DNA of 64,000 nucleotides, taken from contig NZ_AP022593.1 in NCBI RefSeq assembly GCF_010731815.2, forward strand, positions 5,332,001 to 5,396,000, written 5' to 3'. Shown here one piece after another: positions 37,977 through 47,621 of the stretch. The translations under genes were made by a program, and so were the position numbers. This stretch comes from Mycolicibacterium arabiense. Lineage in GTDB: Bacteria; Actinomycetota; Actinomycetes; Mycobacteriales; Mycobacteriaceae. Every line of letters starts with the position of its first letter. Positions within the stretch are counted from its first letter, which is position 1. The notes below the pieces were generated by a model. That model saw nothing but the letters and a program-made list of their open reading frames with translations, had not been told where the DNA came from and did not search any database.

Positions 37977-39254
37977 ATGAAGTGCGATGACCGGGCAAGT
38001 GCGATGACGATGAACGCCAAGCGCAGGCGCGCGCACGACAAGCTCGCCGCGCTGCCTGGCGTCCGCTCGGTCCGCAGGCCGATCGGCGACGGACGCGAGT
38101 TCGACCTCTTCTACGTGCGCACCGGGCCTCCGTCCGAGCATCCGCTGCTCGTCGTTCCCGGCGGCCCCGGTGCCGCGTCGGTGGCGTTGTACCGGGGCAC
38201 GAGACGGCGCTTCGCCGAGGCGGGTCTGGACGTCATCATGGTGGAGCACCGGGGTGTCGGGCTGTCTCGGCACGACGACGCGGGTGCCGACCTGCCGCCC
38301 GGGTCACTCGTGATCGACGCGGTGGTCGACGACCTCGCCGCGGTCCTCGACGACGCGGGGGTGTCGTCCGCCGTCGTCTACGGCACCTCGTACGGCACGT
38401 ATCTCGCTGCCGGGCTCGGTGTCCGCCATCCCGAACGGGTGCACGCGATGGTGCTCGACTCCCCGCTGCTGTCGGCCGACGACATCGACGAGGTGCGCGC
38501 CGCCACCCGACGCGCGCTGTGGGACGGCGACGACCTGGACACCTCCGAGCTGGCCGCGAAGATGCGCCGACTGGTCGCCGACGGCGTGCTGACGCCCGCC
38601 GCCACCCAGATGGCGGCGGGGCTGTACGGCTACGCCGGTCCCGCCATCCTCCGGCGGCAGCTCGACTTGCTGCTCACCGGACACGACTGGCTGTGGGGTG
38701 CAGTCGGTCTCGGCACGAAGTTCGTCTTCGAGCGCAAGACGCCCTACCACCACGAACCCGACCTCGTCGGCAGGATCGGCTATCGCGAGCTGAATTACGG
38801 GGCGGTGCCGGACGGCTCGCCGCTGGACCCGGCGGTTGCGCTGCGCGACATGGCCGTCGGCGATCCCGACTTCGTCGCCGAGCCCTACGACCTGATCGCC
38901 GCGATGCCGGGATTCACCTGGCCCACCGTCGTCGTCGCGGGCGGTCGCGACCTGACCACGCCACCGTCGATCGCGGCCCGCATCGCCTCGCTGATTCCGG
39001 ATGCCGTGCTGGTGGAGCTGCCCACTGCGGGGCACAGCGTGCTCGACGCCAAGGAGCGGGCCGCACTCGAGATCGCCGCGGCCGTCGTCGGGGGCAGTGC
39101 CGGCGATCTACCCGGGCGCGCAGCGGAACTCGACGCCGCGCCGTCGCCCATCGGGTTCCGCCTGCTGGTGTGGGGCCTCGGCGCCGCTGCTGCTGCCGAG
39201 TCGGTGGTGCCACCAGTCGTGCAGCGGGCCGTCCGCAGCGTCACTACTTCATGA
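37977..39254 (+). CDS. Alpha/beta hydrolase, proline-iminopeptidase-like
   Basis: 425 aa from ATG 37977, chosen because GAGGGG lies 4 bases upstream; ATG 38004 is an alternative. VPGGPGAASVALY is the oxyanion region, the nucleophile Ser is in VYGTSYGTYLAAGL, the acid is in VAGGRDLTTPP and the His in TAGHSVLD. These fit the S33-like peptidase/hydrolase group. No signal peptide is seen. It runs 11 bases into the convergent oppA gene, so the two 3' ends overlap. Confidence 0.86.
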   Translation: MKCDDRASAMTMNAKRRRAHDKLAALPGVRSVRRPIGDGREFDLFYVRTGPPSEHPLLVVPGGPGAASVALYRGTRRRFAEAGLDVIMVEHRGVGLSRHDDAGADLPPGSLVIDAVVDDLAAVLDDAGVSSAVVYGTSYGTYLAAGLGVRHPERVHAMVLDSPLLSADDIDEVRAATRRALWDGDDLDTSELAAKMRRLVADGVLTPAATQMAAGLYGYAGPAILRRQLDLLLTGHDWLWGAVGLGTKFVFERKTPYHHEPDLVGRIGYRELNYGAVPDGSPLDPAVALRDMAVGDPDFVAEPYDLIAAMPGFTWPTVVVAGGRDLTTPPSIAARIASLIPDAVLVELPTAGHSVLDAKERAALEIAAAVVGGSAGDLPGRAAELDAAPSPIGFRLLVWGLGAAAAAESVVPPVVQRAVRSVTTS

Positions 39255-40911
39255 AGCCGATCGCGGTGTAGTCGACGTCGGCCAGCCCCGCTGCGCCGAA
39301 GTTCGCGAGATTGGACCGCACTGCGACGTTTCCGGGCGATTGGGTCAACGGCAGGCTGAAGCCTTCGGCCCAGATCAGCTCGTCGAGTTCGTTGGCCAGG
39401 ACGCGGGCCTTGGCCGGGTCGAGTTCCTCGAGCGTCTGCTCGATCTTCGCGTCGATCTCCGGGCTGCCGATCTTGCCGAAGTTGCTCTCCCCGGTGGACA
39501 GGTAGATCTGGGTCAGTCCGGAGAGCGGGAAGGCGTCGGCGACCCAGCTGAACTGGCCCAGGTCGAAGTTGCCGACGGTGATGTACTGGCTGAAGAATCC
39601 GTTGCCGCCCTTGGCCTGTAGGTCGAGTTTCACCCCGATCTGCGCCAGGTTGTTCTGTGCGATCTGCGCGACCTGCCGGGTGCTGGCCGCGTCGTAGAAG
39701 ATGTCCCGAATGACGAGCTGCTTGCCGTCCTTCTCGCGGAACTGGCCGTTCATGGTCCAGCCCAGTGCGTCGAGTTCACGCTTGGCTGCCTCGGGGTCGA
39801 ACGCGACGACACCGCTGTTGTCCTGGTAGCCCTCCTGACCCGCAACGTAGACGTGATTGTTGAGCGGCACCGGGTTGTCGACCAGGCCACGCTGGGTGAC
39901 GCTGGCGATCGTCTGCCGGTCGATGCCCTTCGAGATGGCGACGCGCAGCGCCTTGTCGGCCAGGATCGACCCCGGCGCGCCGTTCATCGTGAAGTGGTAC
40001 CAGCCCAGACCGGGCGCCCGGCGGATCGAGATGCCCGCCGTCCGGCGGGCGATCTCCAGCTCGTCGAGGCTGGCCAAGCCGGTCGCGTCCAGCGCGTTGC
40101 TCTGCAGTGCCGGGATGCGGGCGGCGTCATCGAGCACCGAGTAGGTGATGGTGTCCAGGCGCGGGGTGGCGCCCCACCACTTGGGGTTGCGGGTCAACGT
40201 GATTCGCTGCGCGGTCCGGTCGATGTTGGTGATCTCGAACGGCCCCGCCGACGGGCCGGGCTGGCTCAGCTGCGCCTTGTTGAACGCCTCGGGGGTGGCG
40301 GTCACGCTCTTGGGCAGCAGCATCGTGTTGCCCGCGAGCATGCCGCGCCACTCGGAGTACGGCTTGGCGAACGTCATGACCGCCTGGCGGTCGTCGACGC
40401 CGCGGGTGACCGAGGCGACGCGCTCGCTGCCGTTCGGGCTGGCGATCGCGAACTCCTTGTTCTTGCCGCTGGTGGCGTCGATCTGGGACTTGATGTCCTC
40501 CCACGTGATCGGCGCGCCGTCGCTCCAGGTCGCCTTGGGATTGATCGTGTAGGTGACCACCTGCGGATCGGTGCTCGTGAGTTCGACGTTGGTGAAGTAG
40601 TCCTGGTTGACCGTCGCGGTGCCGTCGGGAGCGATGCGGAACGCCCGCGGCATCGTCGCGCGCATCATCGCCCCGGCGTCGGCCACGTTGCCGTCGATGT
40701 GCAGGGTGTTGAAGTTCTCCGGGAAGCCCGACAGAGCCAGGCGCAGCGCCCCGCCCTCCTGCAGGCTGGTCGGGTCCTGCGGGTTCATGTCGCTGGTGCT
40801 GCCGACCTCGGCGTCGCCGCCAGCCGGGGGTGGCGTCTGATCGCCGCTGGAGCAGGCCGTGAGGGTCAATCCCGCCACCACGAGGAGGCTGGCGATGCGT
40901 CGGAACGTCAT
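39244..40911 (-). CDS. oppA: Peptide-binding lipoprotein OppA
   Basis: 555 aa. The signal peptide and lipobox read LTLTACSSGD; the mature protein is an SBP family 5 peptide-binding protein (SGFPENFNTLHIDGN, VVTYTINPKATWSDGAPITW, GLGWYHFTMNG, ISKGIDRQTIASV). It is anchored outside the membrane and captures short peptides for the OppBCD importer; the M. tuberculosis orthologue Rv1280c has been linked to glutathione uptake. Unusually, it is separated from oppDCB by two plus-strand genes and so must have its own promoter in the 110 bases before 41022. Confidence 0.92.
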   Translation of the reverse strand: MTFRRIASLLVVAGLTLTACSSGDQTPPPAGGDAEVGSTSDMNPQDPTSLQEGGALRLALSGFPENFNTLHIDGNVADAGAMMRATMPRAFRIAPDGTATVNQDYFTNVELTSTDPQVVTYTINPKATWSDGAPITWEDIKSQIDATSGKNKEFAIASPNGSERVASVTRGVDDRQAVMTFAKPYSEWRGMLAGNTMLLPKSVTATPEAFNKAQLSQPGPSAGPFEITNIDRTAQRITLTRNPKWWGATPRLDTITYSVLDDAARIPALQSNALDATGLASLDELEIARRTAGISIRRAPGLGWYHFTMNGAPGSILADKALRVAISKGIDRQTIASVTQRGLVDNPVPLNNHVYVAGQEGYQDNSGVVAFDPEAAKRELDALGWTMNGQFREKDGKQLVIRDIFYDAASTRQVAQIAQNNLAQIGVKLDLQAKGGNGFFSQYITVGNFDLGQFSWVADAFPLSGLTQIYLSTGESNFGKIGSPEIDAKIEQTLEELDPAKARVLANELDELIWAEGFSLPLTQSPGNVAVRSNLANFGAAGLADVDYTAIGFMK

Positions 40912-41021
40912 GCCGACCGACTTTAGTGGTCTGCTACCTATTACCTCCGGAAGCCCGCGCCTGTCCGTACCCTGAAACCCCCAGCCCGCGGCCTCGCGAG
41001 CCGTCTCGGAGAGGGTGCGCA

Positions 41022-41951
41022 GTGGACCAGGGCACCGGGGTGTTCGTCACCGACGGCGGCATCGAGACCGACTTGATCTTCCGCCGCGGCGTGGACCTGC
41101 CCCACTTCGCGGCCTTCGTGCTGCTGGACACGGCCGAGGGCCGGTCGGCGCTGCGCGACTACTACGCGGGATATGCCGCCATCGCGTCGGCCAGTGGGCG
41201 CCCGCTGCTGCTGGAGAGCCCCACCTGGCGCGCCAACCCGGACTGGGGCCGACTCCTCGGCTACGACGCCCGCGATCTCGAGCGGGTGAACTCGGCGGCA
41301 ATCGAGTTCATGGCCGACCTGCGCCGCGACCACGTCGACGCAGTCGGAGTCATCCGCATCAGCGGGAGCATCGGGCCGCGTCACGACGGGTACGCCGCGT
41401 CCTCGGAACCGCATCCGGACACCGCGTTCGACTATCACCGCCCGCAAGTGGCCGCGTTCGCCGACGGTGCTGCCGACCTGGCCACCGCCTACACCATCAC
41501 TCACGTCGGTGAGGCCATCGGCATCGTGCGCGCCGCCCGAGCCGAACGGGTGCCGATCGCGGTGTCGTTCACGGTCGACGCCGACGGACGTCTGCTGAGT
41601 GGCATCGGCTTGGCGGAGGCGATCACGGCGGTAGACGAGGCCGCACCGCCGGACTACTTCCTGGTCAACTGCGCGCATCCGAGCCACATCGCAATCGCGA
41701 TCGGGCCCGAGCCGGCCGAGTGGAACCGCCGCATTGCCGGCATACGCGCGAACGCCTCGACCGCAGGCCACGCGGAGCTGGACGCTGCCATCGAACGCGA
41801 CGACGGCACGCCAGGCGAATTCGCCACGGCCCAAGCCGATCTCCTTGACCGGCTCCCGGACCTGTCCATCCTGGGCGGCTGCTGCGGTACCGACGAGCGC
41901 CACGTCGACGCGATGGTGCGCGAGATCGCGCGTCGCGCGGGGGAGTCATGA
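41022..41951 (+). CDS. Homocysteine S-methyltransferase family protein
   Basis: 309 aa from GTG 41022 (GGAGAGG upstream). FVTDGGIETDLIFRRGVDLP is the N-terminal family segment, and zinc ligands are Cys in NCAHPSH and the pair GGCCGT near the C-terminus. Such enzymes methylate homocysteine to methionine, typically using S-methylmethionine or S-adenosylmethionine, in the cytoplasm. It overlaps the cupin gene by ATGA. It sits between oppA and oppDCB, pointing to a link between peptide or methyl-sulfur uptake and methionine synthesis. Confidence 0.88.
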   Translation: MDQGTGVFVTDGGIETDLIFRRGVDLPHFAAFVLLDTAEGRSALRDYYAGYAAIASASGRPLLLESPTWRANPDWGRLLGYDARDLERVNSAAIEFMADLRRDHVDAVGVIRISGSIGPRHDGYAASSEPHPDTAFDYHRPQVAAFADGAADLATAYTITHVGEAIGIVRAARAERVPIAVSFTVDADGRLLSGIGLAEAITAVDEAAPPDYFLVNCAHPSHIAIAIGPEPAEWNRRIAGIRANASTAGHAELDAAIERDDGTPGEFATAQADLLDRLPDLSILGGCCGTDERHVDAMVREIARRAGES

Positions 41952-42235
41952 GCACCGCTCGAGCCACCGTCGCGATCGACGACCCACGCATCAGAGTCAC
42001 CACGTGGACGTTCGACCAGGCGGGCGACGCCACCGGGCCGCACCGGCACGAGTACGACTACGTCGTCATACCCGTCACCGGCGGGACGTTCACCGTCACG
42101 GACGCCGACGGCAGCACCCGGCAGATGACGCAACGCGCAGGGTCGCCGTACCAAGGCGCCGCAGGCACCGACCACGACGTCGCGAGTTCCTCGGACGCCA
42201 CCGCGATCTTCGTCGAAGTGGAACTCAAGGGCTGA
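41948..42235 (+). CDS. Cupin domain protein
   Basis: 95 aa. The cupin motif reads GPHRHEYDYVVIPVTGGTF, then YQGAAGTDHDVASS carries the second motif His. It is a short single-domain beta-barrel with a metal site of probably two or three His ligands. Its ATG overlaps the stop of the homocysteine methyltransferase gene, so the two act together. The function of the cupin is not known. Confidence 0.82.
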   Translation: MSTARATVAIDDPRIRVTTWTFDQAGDATGPHRHEYDYVVIPVTGGTFTVTDADGSTRQMTQRAGSPYQGAAGTDHDVASSSDATAIFVEVELKG

Positions 42236-42250
42236 CCGGCCGGACGCCGG

Positions 42251-44074
42251 CTACACCGTGGGCACTGCGGCCAGCAGCCGCCGGGTGTACTCGTCCTGCG
42301 GGTCGGCGAATACGCTCTCGGCGCTGCCCGCCTCGACGACGACGCCGCGGTGCATCACCGCCACCTGGTCGGCGAGATGCTTGACCACCGACAGGTCGTG
42401 CGACACGAACAGATAGGACAGGCCGAACCGAAGCTGCAGATCGAGCAGCAGGTTGATGACCCCCGCCTGGATCGACACGTCGAGCGCCGACACCGGCTCG
42501 TCGAGCGCAAGGATCTTCGGCTGCAGCGCCAACGCCCGCGCGATGCCGATCCGCTGCTTCTGACCGCCGGAGAACTCGGCGGGGTAGCGGCCGGCGTCCT
42601 CGCGCCTCATCCCCACCAGGGTCAGCAGCTCGGCGACCCGTTCGTCGATGCGGGACGTGTCGAAACCGTTGGCGGACAACGGCTCCGACAGCACCTCGAA
42701 TACCGGTAGCCGCGGATCGAGTGACGCCACCGGATCCTGGAACACCACCTGGAGGTCGCCGCGCAAGTCGCGGCGGCCCCGCCGGTCCAGCGCCGCCACG
42801 TCGCGACCGAGCACCTCGATCGAACCGCCCTGGGGCGGCGTCAGTTCGAGGACCTGGTGCAGCGTGGTGGACTTGCCCGAGCCGGATTCGCCGACGATGC
42901 CCAGCGTGTGGCCCTGCCGCAGCTCGAAGCTGACGCCGTCGACCGCGCGCACCTCGCCGATCCGGCGCCGGAACAAAACGCCCTTGGTCAGGTCGTAGGT
43001 CTTGACCAGGTCGCGCACCCGAAGCACCACGGGCGCGTCGGGATCCCGCGCGGCATCGGGAGGTGCGGTCGACACGCCGTACACGTCGGCAGCCGAGCGC
43101 CCCTTGACGTGCTCGACGCGAATGCACGCCGCTGCGTGGTCGGGGCCGACCGGCAGCAGGGCCGGTTCCTCGGCCAGGCAGTCGTCGATCGCCAGCGGAC
43201 ACCGGGGCGCGAACGGGCATCCCGGCGGCAGCGCCTCCATCGTCGGCGGGGCGCCGGGGATCGGGACCAGGCGCGCGCCCTGCGGCGCGTCGAGGCGCGG
43301 CACCGACCCGAGCAGTCCCACGGTGTAGGGCATCACGCGGTCGGCGACGATGACGTCGACGGACGCCGTCTCCACCGTGCGGCCTGCGTACATGACCATC
43401 GCGCGGTCGGCGAACTCGTTCACCACGCCGAGGTCGTGGGTGATGATCAGCACGCCCGCACCGGTGACGTCGCGCGCGGTTCGCAGCACGTCGAGGATCT
43501 GTGCCTGCACGGTGACGTCCAGCGCGGTGGTCGGCTCGTCGCAGATGATCAGGTCCGGGTCGTTGGCGATCGCGATCGCGATGACCACGCGCTGCCTCTC
43601 ACCGCCGGACAGTTCGTGCGGGAACGCCCTTGCGCGCCGGTCGGGTTGGTTGATGCCGACGAGTTCGAGCAGCTCGACGGCTCGCGTCTTCGCCGCCGCG
43701 CGGCCGAGGTCGCGCTGATGCACGCGCAGGGCCTCGGCGATCTGGTCACCCACCGTGTACACCGGCGTGAGCGCCGACATCGGGTCCTGGAACACCGTGC
43801 CGATCGTGCGGCCGCGGACGCGGGACATCCCTGCGTCGTCGAGACCGATCAGCTCCTCGCCGTGCAGCCGGACCGAACCCGTCACGTCGGCGTACTCCGG
43901 AAGCAGGCCCACCACGGCCATTGCGGTTGCGGACTTTCCCGCGCCGGATTCGCCGACCAGTGCGACGACCTCCCGCGGTCGGACGTCGAACGACATGCCG
44001 CGTACCGCGGCCACCTCGGCGGTGTCGGTGGGGAAGGTGACGGTCAGGTCGGTCACCGAGAGCAGTTCCGTCAC
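42251..44074 (-). CDS. oppD: Peptide ABC transporter ATPase, fused DppD-DppF (OppD)
   Basis: 607 aa from GTG 44074 (AGAGGG upstream). It has two complete ATPase domains. Domain 1 has Walker [13 protein letters not shown], signature LSGGERQRV and an oligopeptide-type C-terminal [14 protein letters not shown] segment. Domain 2 has [21 protein letters not shown] and [13 protein letters not shown]. It powers peptide import through OppBC, on the cytoplasmic side. This is the Rv1281c organisation. A longer start (44152) would overlap oppC. Confidence 0.92.
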   Translation of the reverse strand: MTELLSVTDLTVTFPTDTAEVAAVRGMSFDVRPREVVALVGESGAGKSATAMAVVGLLPEYADVTGSVRLHGEELIGLDDAGMSRVRGRTIGTVFQDPMSALTPVYTVGDQIAEALRVHQRDLGRAAAKTRAVELLELVGINQPDRRARAFPHELSGGERQRVVIAIAIANDPDLIICDEPTTALDVTVQAQILDVLRTARDVTGAGVLIITHDLGVVNEFADRAMVMYAGRTVETASVDVIVADRVMPYTVGLLGSVPRLDAPQGARLVPIPGAPPTMEALPPGCPFAPRCPLAIDDCLAEEPALLPVGPDHAAACIRVEHVKGRSAADVYGVSTAPPDAARDPDAPVVLRVRDLVKTYDLTKGVLFRRRIGEVRAVDGVSFELRQGHTLGIVGESGSGKSTTLHQVLELTPPQGGSIEVLGRDVAALDRRGRRDLRGDLQVVFQDPVASLDPRLPVFEVLSEPLSANGFDTSRIDERVAELLTLVGMRREDAGRYPAEFSGGQKQRIGIARALALQPKILALDEPVSALDVSIQAGVINLLLDLQLRFGLSYLFVSHDLSVVKHLADQVAVMHRGVVVEAGSAESVFADPQDEYTRRLLAAVPTV

Positions 44075-44105
44075 TTGCGCCGCCCTCTGCTCTTCGCGCA
44101 AGCGC

Positions 44106-44987
44106 TCATCGCCGCCGCCGAAGCGTCCGCGCACCCGGATCCAGCGCATCACGCAGCCCGTCGCCGATCACGTTGGCGCACACGACGATGAGGACCAGCA
44201 CCCCGGCCGGGAACAGGAACAGCCACGGGAACGTCAACGCCGACGCCGTCCCGTCGCTGATCAACGTGCCCAGGGAGACGTCCGGCGGCTGGATGCCGAA
44301 TCCCAGGAAGCTCAACCCGGTCTCGGCGAGGATCGCCACGCCGACGTTGAGCGCGGTGTCGATGATGAGGATCGACGCCACGTTCGGCAGCACGTGGCGC
44401 ACGATGATCTTCCGGTTCGACACGCCCATGTACCGGGCGGCCGTGACGAATTCGCGCTCGCGCAGACTCATCGTCAGCCCGCGCACGATGCGGGCGCTGA
44501 TCATCCAGCTGAACGCCGCGAGCAGCAGGATCAGCCAGATCACCGTGTCGGCACCCCTGGTGCGCGGGGTGATGATCAGGATCAGGATGAAGCTCGGGAT
44601 GACCAACAGCAGATCCACCACCCACATGAGGGCGCGGTCGCGCCAGCCGCCGAAGTAACCGGCAATGGCCCCCACGGTGGCGGCGATGACGGTCGAGACG
44701 AAGGCGACGCAGACACCGATCAGTAGCGACTTCTGCATGCCGCGCAGCGTCTGGGCGAGCACGTCCTGGCCGAGCGCGTTGGTACCGAACCAGTGGCTGG
44801 GGCTCGGCGGCTGCTGCAGGGCGAAGTAGTCCAGGTCGGTGTACTTCCACGGCAGCAGCGGGGGCAGCGCGTAGCAGCCGACGAACAGCACCATCAGGAC
44901 CACCAGCGCGGCGACCGCGAGCCGGCTGCGCAGGAAGCGGCGCAGCGTCAGCGTGCGACGGGATGCGAAGGCGCTCTCGGTGGTCAC
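44106..44987 (-). CDS. oppC: Peptide ABC transporter permease OppC
   Basis: 293 aa from GTG 44987, overlapping the oppB stop (GTGA). N-terminal [20 protein letters not shown], then [19 protein letters not shown] (OppC_N) and about six membrane helices, with the EAA loop [20 protein letters not shown]. It forms the membrane channel with OppB. The gap to oppD is 31 bases. Confidence 0.92.
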   Translation of the reverse strand: MTTESAFASRRTLTLRRFLRSRLAVAALVVLMVLFVGCYALPPLLPWKYTDLDYFALQQPPSPSHWFGTNALGQDVLAQTLRGMQKSLLIGVCVAFVSTVIAATVGAIAGYFGGWRDRALMWVVDLLLVIPSFILILIITPRTRGADTVIWLILLLAAFSWMISARIVRGLTMSLREREFVTAARYMGVSNRKIIVRHVLPNVASILIIDTALNVGVAILAETGLSFLGFGIQPPDVSLGTLISDGTASALTFPWLFLFPAGVLVLIVVCANVIGDGLRDALDPGARTLRRRR

Positions 44988-45961
44988 GAAACCCTCACCC
45001 TCGGATCGAGTGCGGCGTAGATGACGTCGGACAGCAGCCCGGCGAGCAGCACGGTGGCGCCGGTGAACAGCGTGATGGCGGCGACGATGTTGGTGTCCTG
45101 GTTCGCGATTCCCTGCACGGCCCACTCGCCCATGCCGTGCCAGCCGAAGATCTTCTCCACGAACACCGCCCCGGTGACGAGTCCTCCGACGCTGTAGGCG
45201 AACAGCGTCGCCATCGGAATCAGGGCCGTGCGCAACCCGTGCCGCAGCAGGGCCTGCCGCCGGGTCAGTCCCTTGGCCCGCGCGGTGCGGATGAAGTCCT
45301 GACCCAGCACGTCGAGCATCGCGTTGCGCTGGTATCTGCTGTATCCCGCGATCGCGAACAGTGCCAGCGTCAACGTCGGCAGCACCAGGTGTTGCAACCG
45401 GTCGACGACGCCGTTCCAGAACCCGGGCGCCGTCGTCGTCGACGTCTCGCCGATGTACTGGAACAGCTCGAATCCGAGCGCGGAGTTGACGGTGTTGGCG
45501 GGCAGCATGAGCAGCGGGGCGAGCACGAACGTCGGGGTGCTGATCAACAGCAGCGACACGATCGTGATGACCCGGTCCGACACCCGGTATTGCCGCACCG
45601 CGCCCCACGCGCCCACGACGACGCCGATCAACGTGCCGAGCACCGACCCGATGATCACCAGCCGCAGGCTGACCCCGATGCGCCGACCGAGTTCGTCGGC
45701 CACGGGCTGGCCAGTGATCGTGGTCCCGAAGTCACCGCGGACGGCGTGGGTCACCCAGGTGGCGTACCGCTGCACCACCGGATCGTTGAGGTGCAGCGCG
45801 TCCGCGCGGGCATCGATGACCGCCTGCGGCGGGCGGGGGTTGCGGCTCTCCAAGCTCTCGAGCGGATTGAACGCCCACGCGGTGAGACAGAACGTCAGGA
45901 AGGACGCCAGAACCAAGAGCACCGCGTAGTTGAACAGGCGGCGAGCGAGGAACCGCGTCAC
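44984..45961 (-). CDS. oppB: Peptide ABC transporter permease OppB
   Basis: 325 aa from GTG 45961; the longer in-frame ATG 46084 would cover the promoter region. It has an N-terminal helix (ARRLFNYAVLLVLASFLTFC), a periplasmic stretch, then five further helices with the EAA loop FIRTARAKGLTRRQALLRHG. It is the first gene of the oppB-oppC-oppD minus-strand operon. Between it and the next plus-strand gene lie 215 bases that should hold both promoters, but I see no clear motif there. Confidence 0.92.
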   Translation of the reverse strand: MTRFLARRLFNYAVLLVLASFLTFCLTAWAFNPLESLESRNPRPPQAVIDARADALHLNDPVVQRYATWVTHAVRGDFGTTITGQPVADELGRRIGVSLRLVIIGSVLGTLIGVVVGAWGAVRQYRVSDRVITIVSLLLISTPTFVLAPLLMLPANTVNSALGFELFQYIGETSTTTAPGFWNGVVDRLQHLVLPTLTLALFAIAGYSRYQRNAMLDVLGQDFIRTARAKGLTRRQALLRHGLRTALIPMATLFAYSVGGLVTGAVFVEKIFGWHGMGEWAVQGIANQDTNIVAAITLFTGATVLLAGLLSDVIYAALDPRVRVS

Positions 45962-46176
45962 GTCGCGCTCTCGGCTACCCGCATTCGGACAGGGTAGGAG
46001 ATAGCTGGCGATGCGGCTGCGAACGGCCCTCGCGACCCGGCGTTTCGCCCCGCCCGAGGGGGAGCCAACTCGTGGCGAGGGCACAGCGTTCGTCCAGTTT
46101 CAGCGCGTTCACTCGGAGGTGCAGTCGCACCCCGCAGGGCGGACGTGCGGCGGGATCACGACGACCGGGAAACACC

Positions 46177-46428
46177 ATGACGAACCGCAACGGCAAATAC
46201 CAGTTCCTCGCAGCGATCATCGGGGCAGGCGCGGTGGTGACCATCGGCGCGCTCAGCGCCACCGTCACCGCGCCGACCGATCACACCGATCTGGCCAAGA
46301 GCACGACGATGTCGATCGGCGCCACCAGCACCGAGACCACGCCACCCACCGCACCGGCGGTCGCGGTCGCGAAGCCCGTGATGAAGGGCCCTGCGCCGTT
46401 GCCATCGGTGGAGGAGGCGGCCAAGTAG
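46177..46428 (+). CDS. Small secreted Thr/Pro-rich protein 1
   Basis: 83 aa from ATG 46177. A basic start (TNRNGKYQF) and a hydrophobic segment (LAAIIGAGAVVTIGALSATV) form a signal-like or anchor helix. The remaining tail is rich in Thr, Ser, Ala and Pro (TSTETTPPTAPAVAV). No domain or cysteine is seen. It resembles the proteins at 46545 and 59085 in layout. Function is unknown; the Thr/Pro-rich tail could be O-glycosylated (inference). Confidence 0.65.
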   Translation: MTNRNGKYQFLAAIIGAGAVVTIGALSATVTAPTDHTDLAKSTTMSIGATSTETTPPTAPAVAVAKPVMKGPAPLPSVEEAAK

Positions 46429-46544
46429 CGGCGCGCACACTCGCGTTTCACGATCGATCACCGTGGTTACACGACCCGTGAAGGGTCCATGGCGGCCCCT
46501 TTGTGTCCCCACGAAGTCGAATAGATCGATTTGGAGAGATCCAC

Positions 46545-46805
46545 GTGAAGACCAAGGTGAAGTTGTTGACCGCAACCGTCGGGACCGGCGCGCTACTGAC
46601 GATGGGTGGCGTCACGATCGCCACCAGCGCCGCCGAGGAACCCGCTCCAGTGCCGCCGGGCCCGGTGTCGCCGAGCATCACTACCTCAGAGGTGACGACC
46701 GGTGAGACCAGCACCGAGGCGACCGCACCGCCGGTGCCCGAGACGAGTGTTGCCGAGCCGCCCGTGACCGCGACCACGCCGTCGGGCTTCGCCGAACCGC
46801 ACTAG
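46545..46805 (+). CDS. Small secreted Thr/Pro-rich protein 2
   Basis: 86 aa from GTG 46545 (GGAGAG upstream). It has a basic start (KTKVK), a hydrophobic segment (LLTATVGTGALLTMGGVTIA), then a Ser/Thr/Pro-rich tail (VTTGETSTEATAPPVPETS). It has no cysteine and no recognised domain. It is followed by the response regulator after 72 bases. The layout matches protein 1, so the two may be diverged duplicates. Confidence 0.65.
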   Translation: MKTKVKLLTATVGTGALLTMGGVTIATSAAEEPAPVPPGPVSPSITTSEVTTGETSTEATAPPVPETSVAEPPVTATTPSGFAEPH

Positions 46806-46877
46806 TCGCGCTGCGTCACAGCTGACGCATAGGTTCGGCACAGGTTCGGCCCATCGCCGTGGCGAATACTGGTAGTC

Positions 46878-47621
46878 ATGACCACCGCGCAGGACAACGG
46901 CTCCGGCCGCGTCGTCATGCGGCGCGCTGACGGCAGCCCCATCAACGTCCTGGTGGTGGACGACGAACCGGTGCTCGCCGAACTCGTGTCGATGGCCCTG
47001 CGCTACGAGGGCTGGGACATCACCACCGCCGGTGACGGCGCATCGGCGATCGCGGCGGCACGCCAGACGCCGCCGGACGTGGTGGTCCTCGACGTCATGC
47101 TGCCGGACATGAGCGGGCTCGACGTCTTGCACGAGTTGCGCAATCAGATACCGGGGCTGCCGCTGCTGCTGCTGACCGCGAAGGACTCCGTCGAGGACCG
47201 CATCGCCGGACTCACCGCGGGCGGCGACGACTACGTGACGAAGCCGTTCAGCATCGAAGAGGTGGTGCTGCGGCTGCGCGCGCTGCTGCGGCGCACCGGT
47301 GTCGCCGACGAATCCGGTGGCGCGCAGATCGTCGTCGGCGACCTGGTCCTCGACGAGGACAGCCACGAGGTAACCCGTGGTGGTGAGCCGATCTCGTTGA
47401 CCGCCACGGAGTTCGAGTTGCTGCGGTTCATGATGCGCAACGCCAAACGAGTATTGAGCAAGGCCCAGATCCTCGACCGGGTGTGGAGCTATGACTTCGG
47501 CGGCCGATCCAACATCGTCGAGCTGTACGTCAGCTATCTGCGCAAGAAGATCGACAGCGGACGCGAGCCGATGATCCACACCCTGCGGGGGGCCGGGTAT
47601 GTCCTCAAGCCCGCCCGCTAG
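46878..47621 (+). CDS. OmpR-family response regulator (PhoP/TcrX-like)
   Basis: 247 aa. The receiver domain has the acidic pair in VLVVDDEPVLAEL, phosphoacceptor Asp72 (VVLDVMLPD) and Lys in GGDDYVTKPFS. The C-terminal winged helix reads EVTRGGEPISLTATEFELLR through IVELYVSYLRKKIDSG. It is the partner of the kinase encoded by the overlapping next gene (overlap about 20 bases). It may control the surrounding glycosyltransferase and secreted-protein genes. Confidence 0.93.
   Translation: MTTAQDNGSGRVVMRRADGSPINVLVVDDEPVLAELVSMALRYEGWDITTAGDGASAIAAARQTPPDVVVLDVMLPDMSGLDVLHELRNQIPGLPLLLLTAKDSVEDRIAGLTAGGDDYVTKPFSIEEVVLRLRALLRRTGVADESGGAQIVVGDLVLDEDSHEVTRGGEPISLTATEFELLRFMMRNAKRVLSKAQILDRVWSYDFGGRSNIVELYVSYLRKKIDSGREPMIHTLRGAGYVLKPAR

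Noticed and set aside
40912..41021. Possible SAM riboswitch before the homocysteine methyltransferase
   Set aside because: The 110-base gap must serve two divergent promoters and shows no recognisable riboswitch core or terminator.
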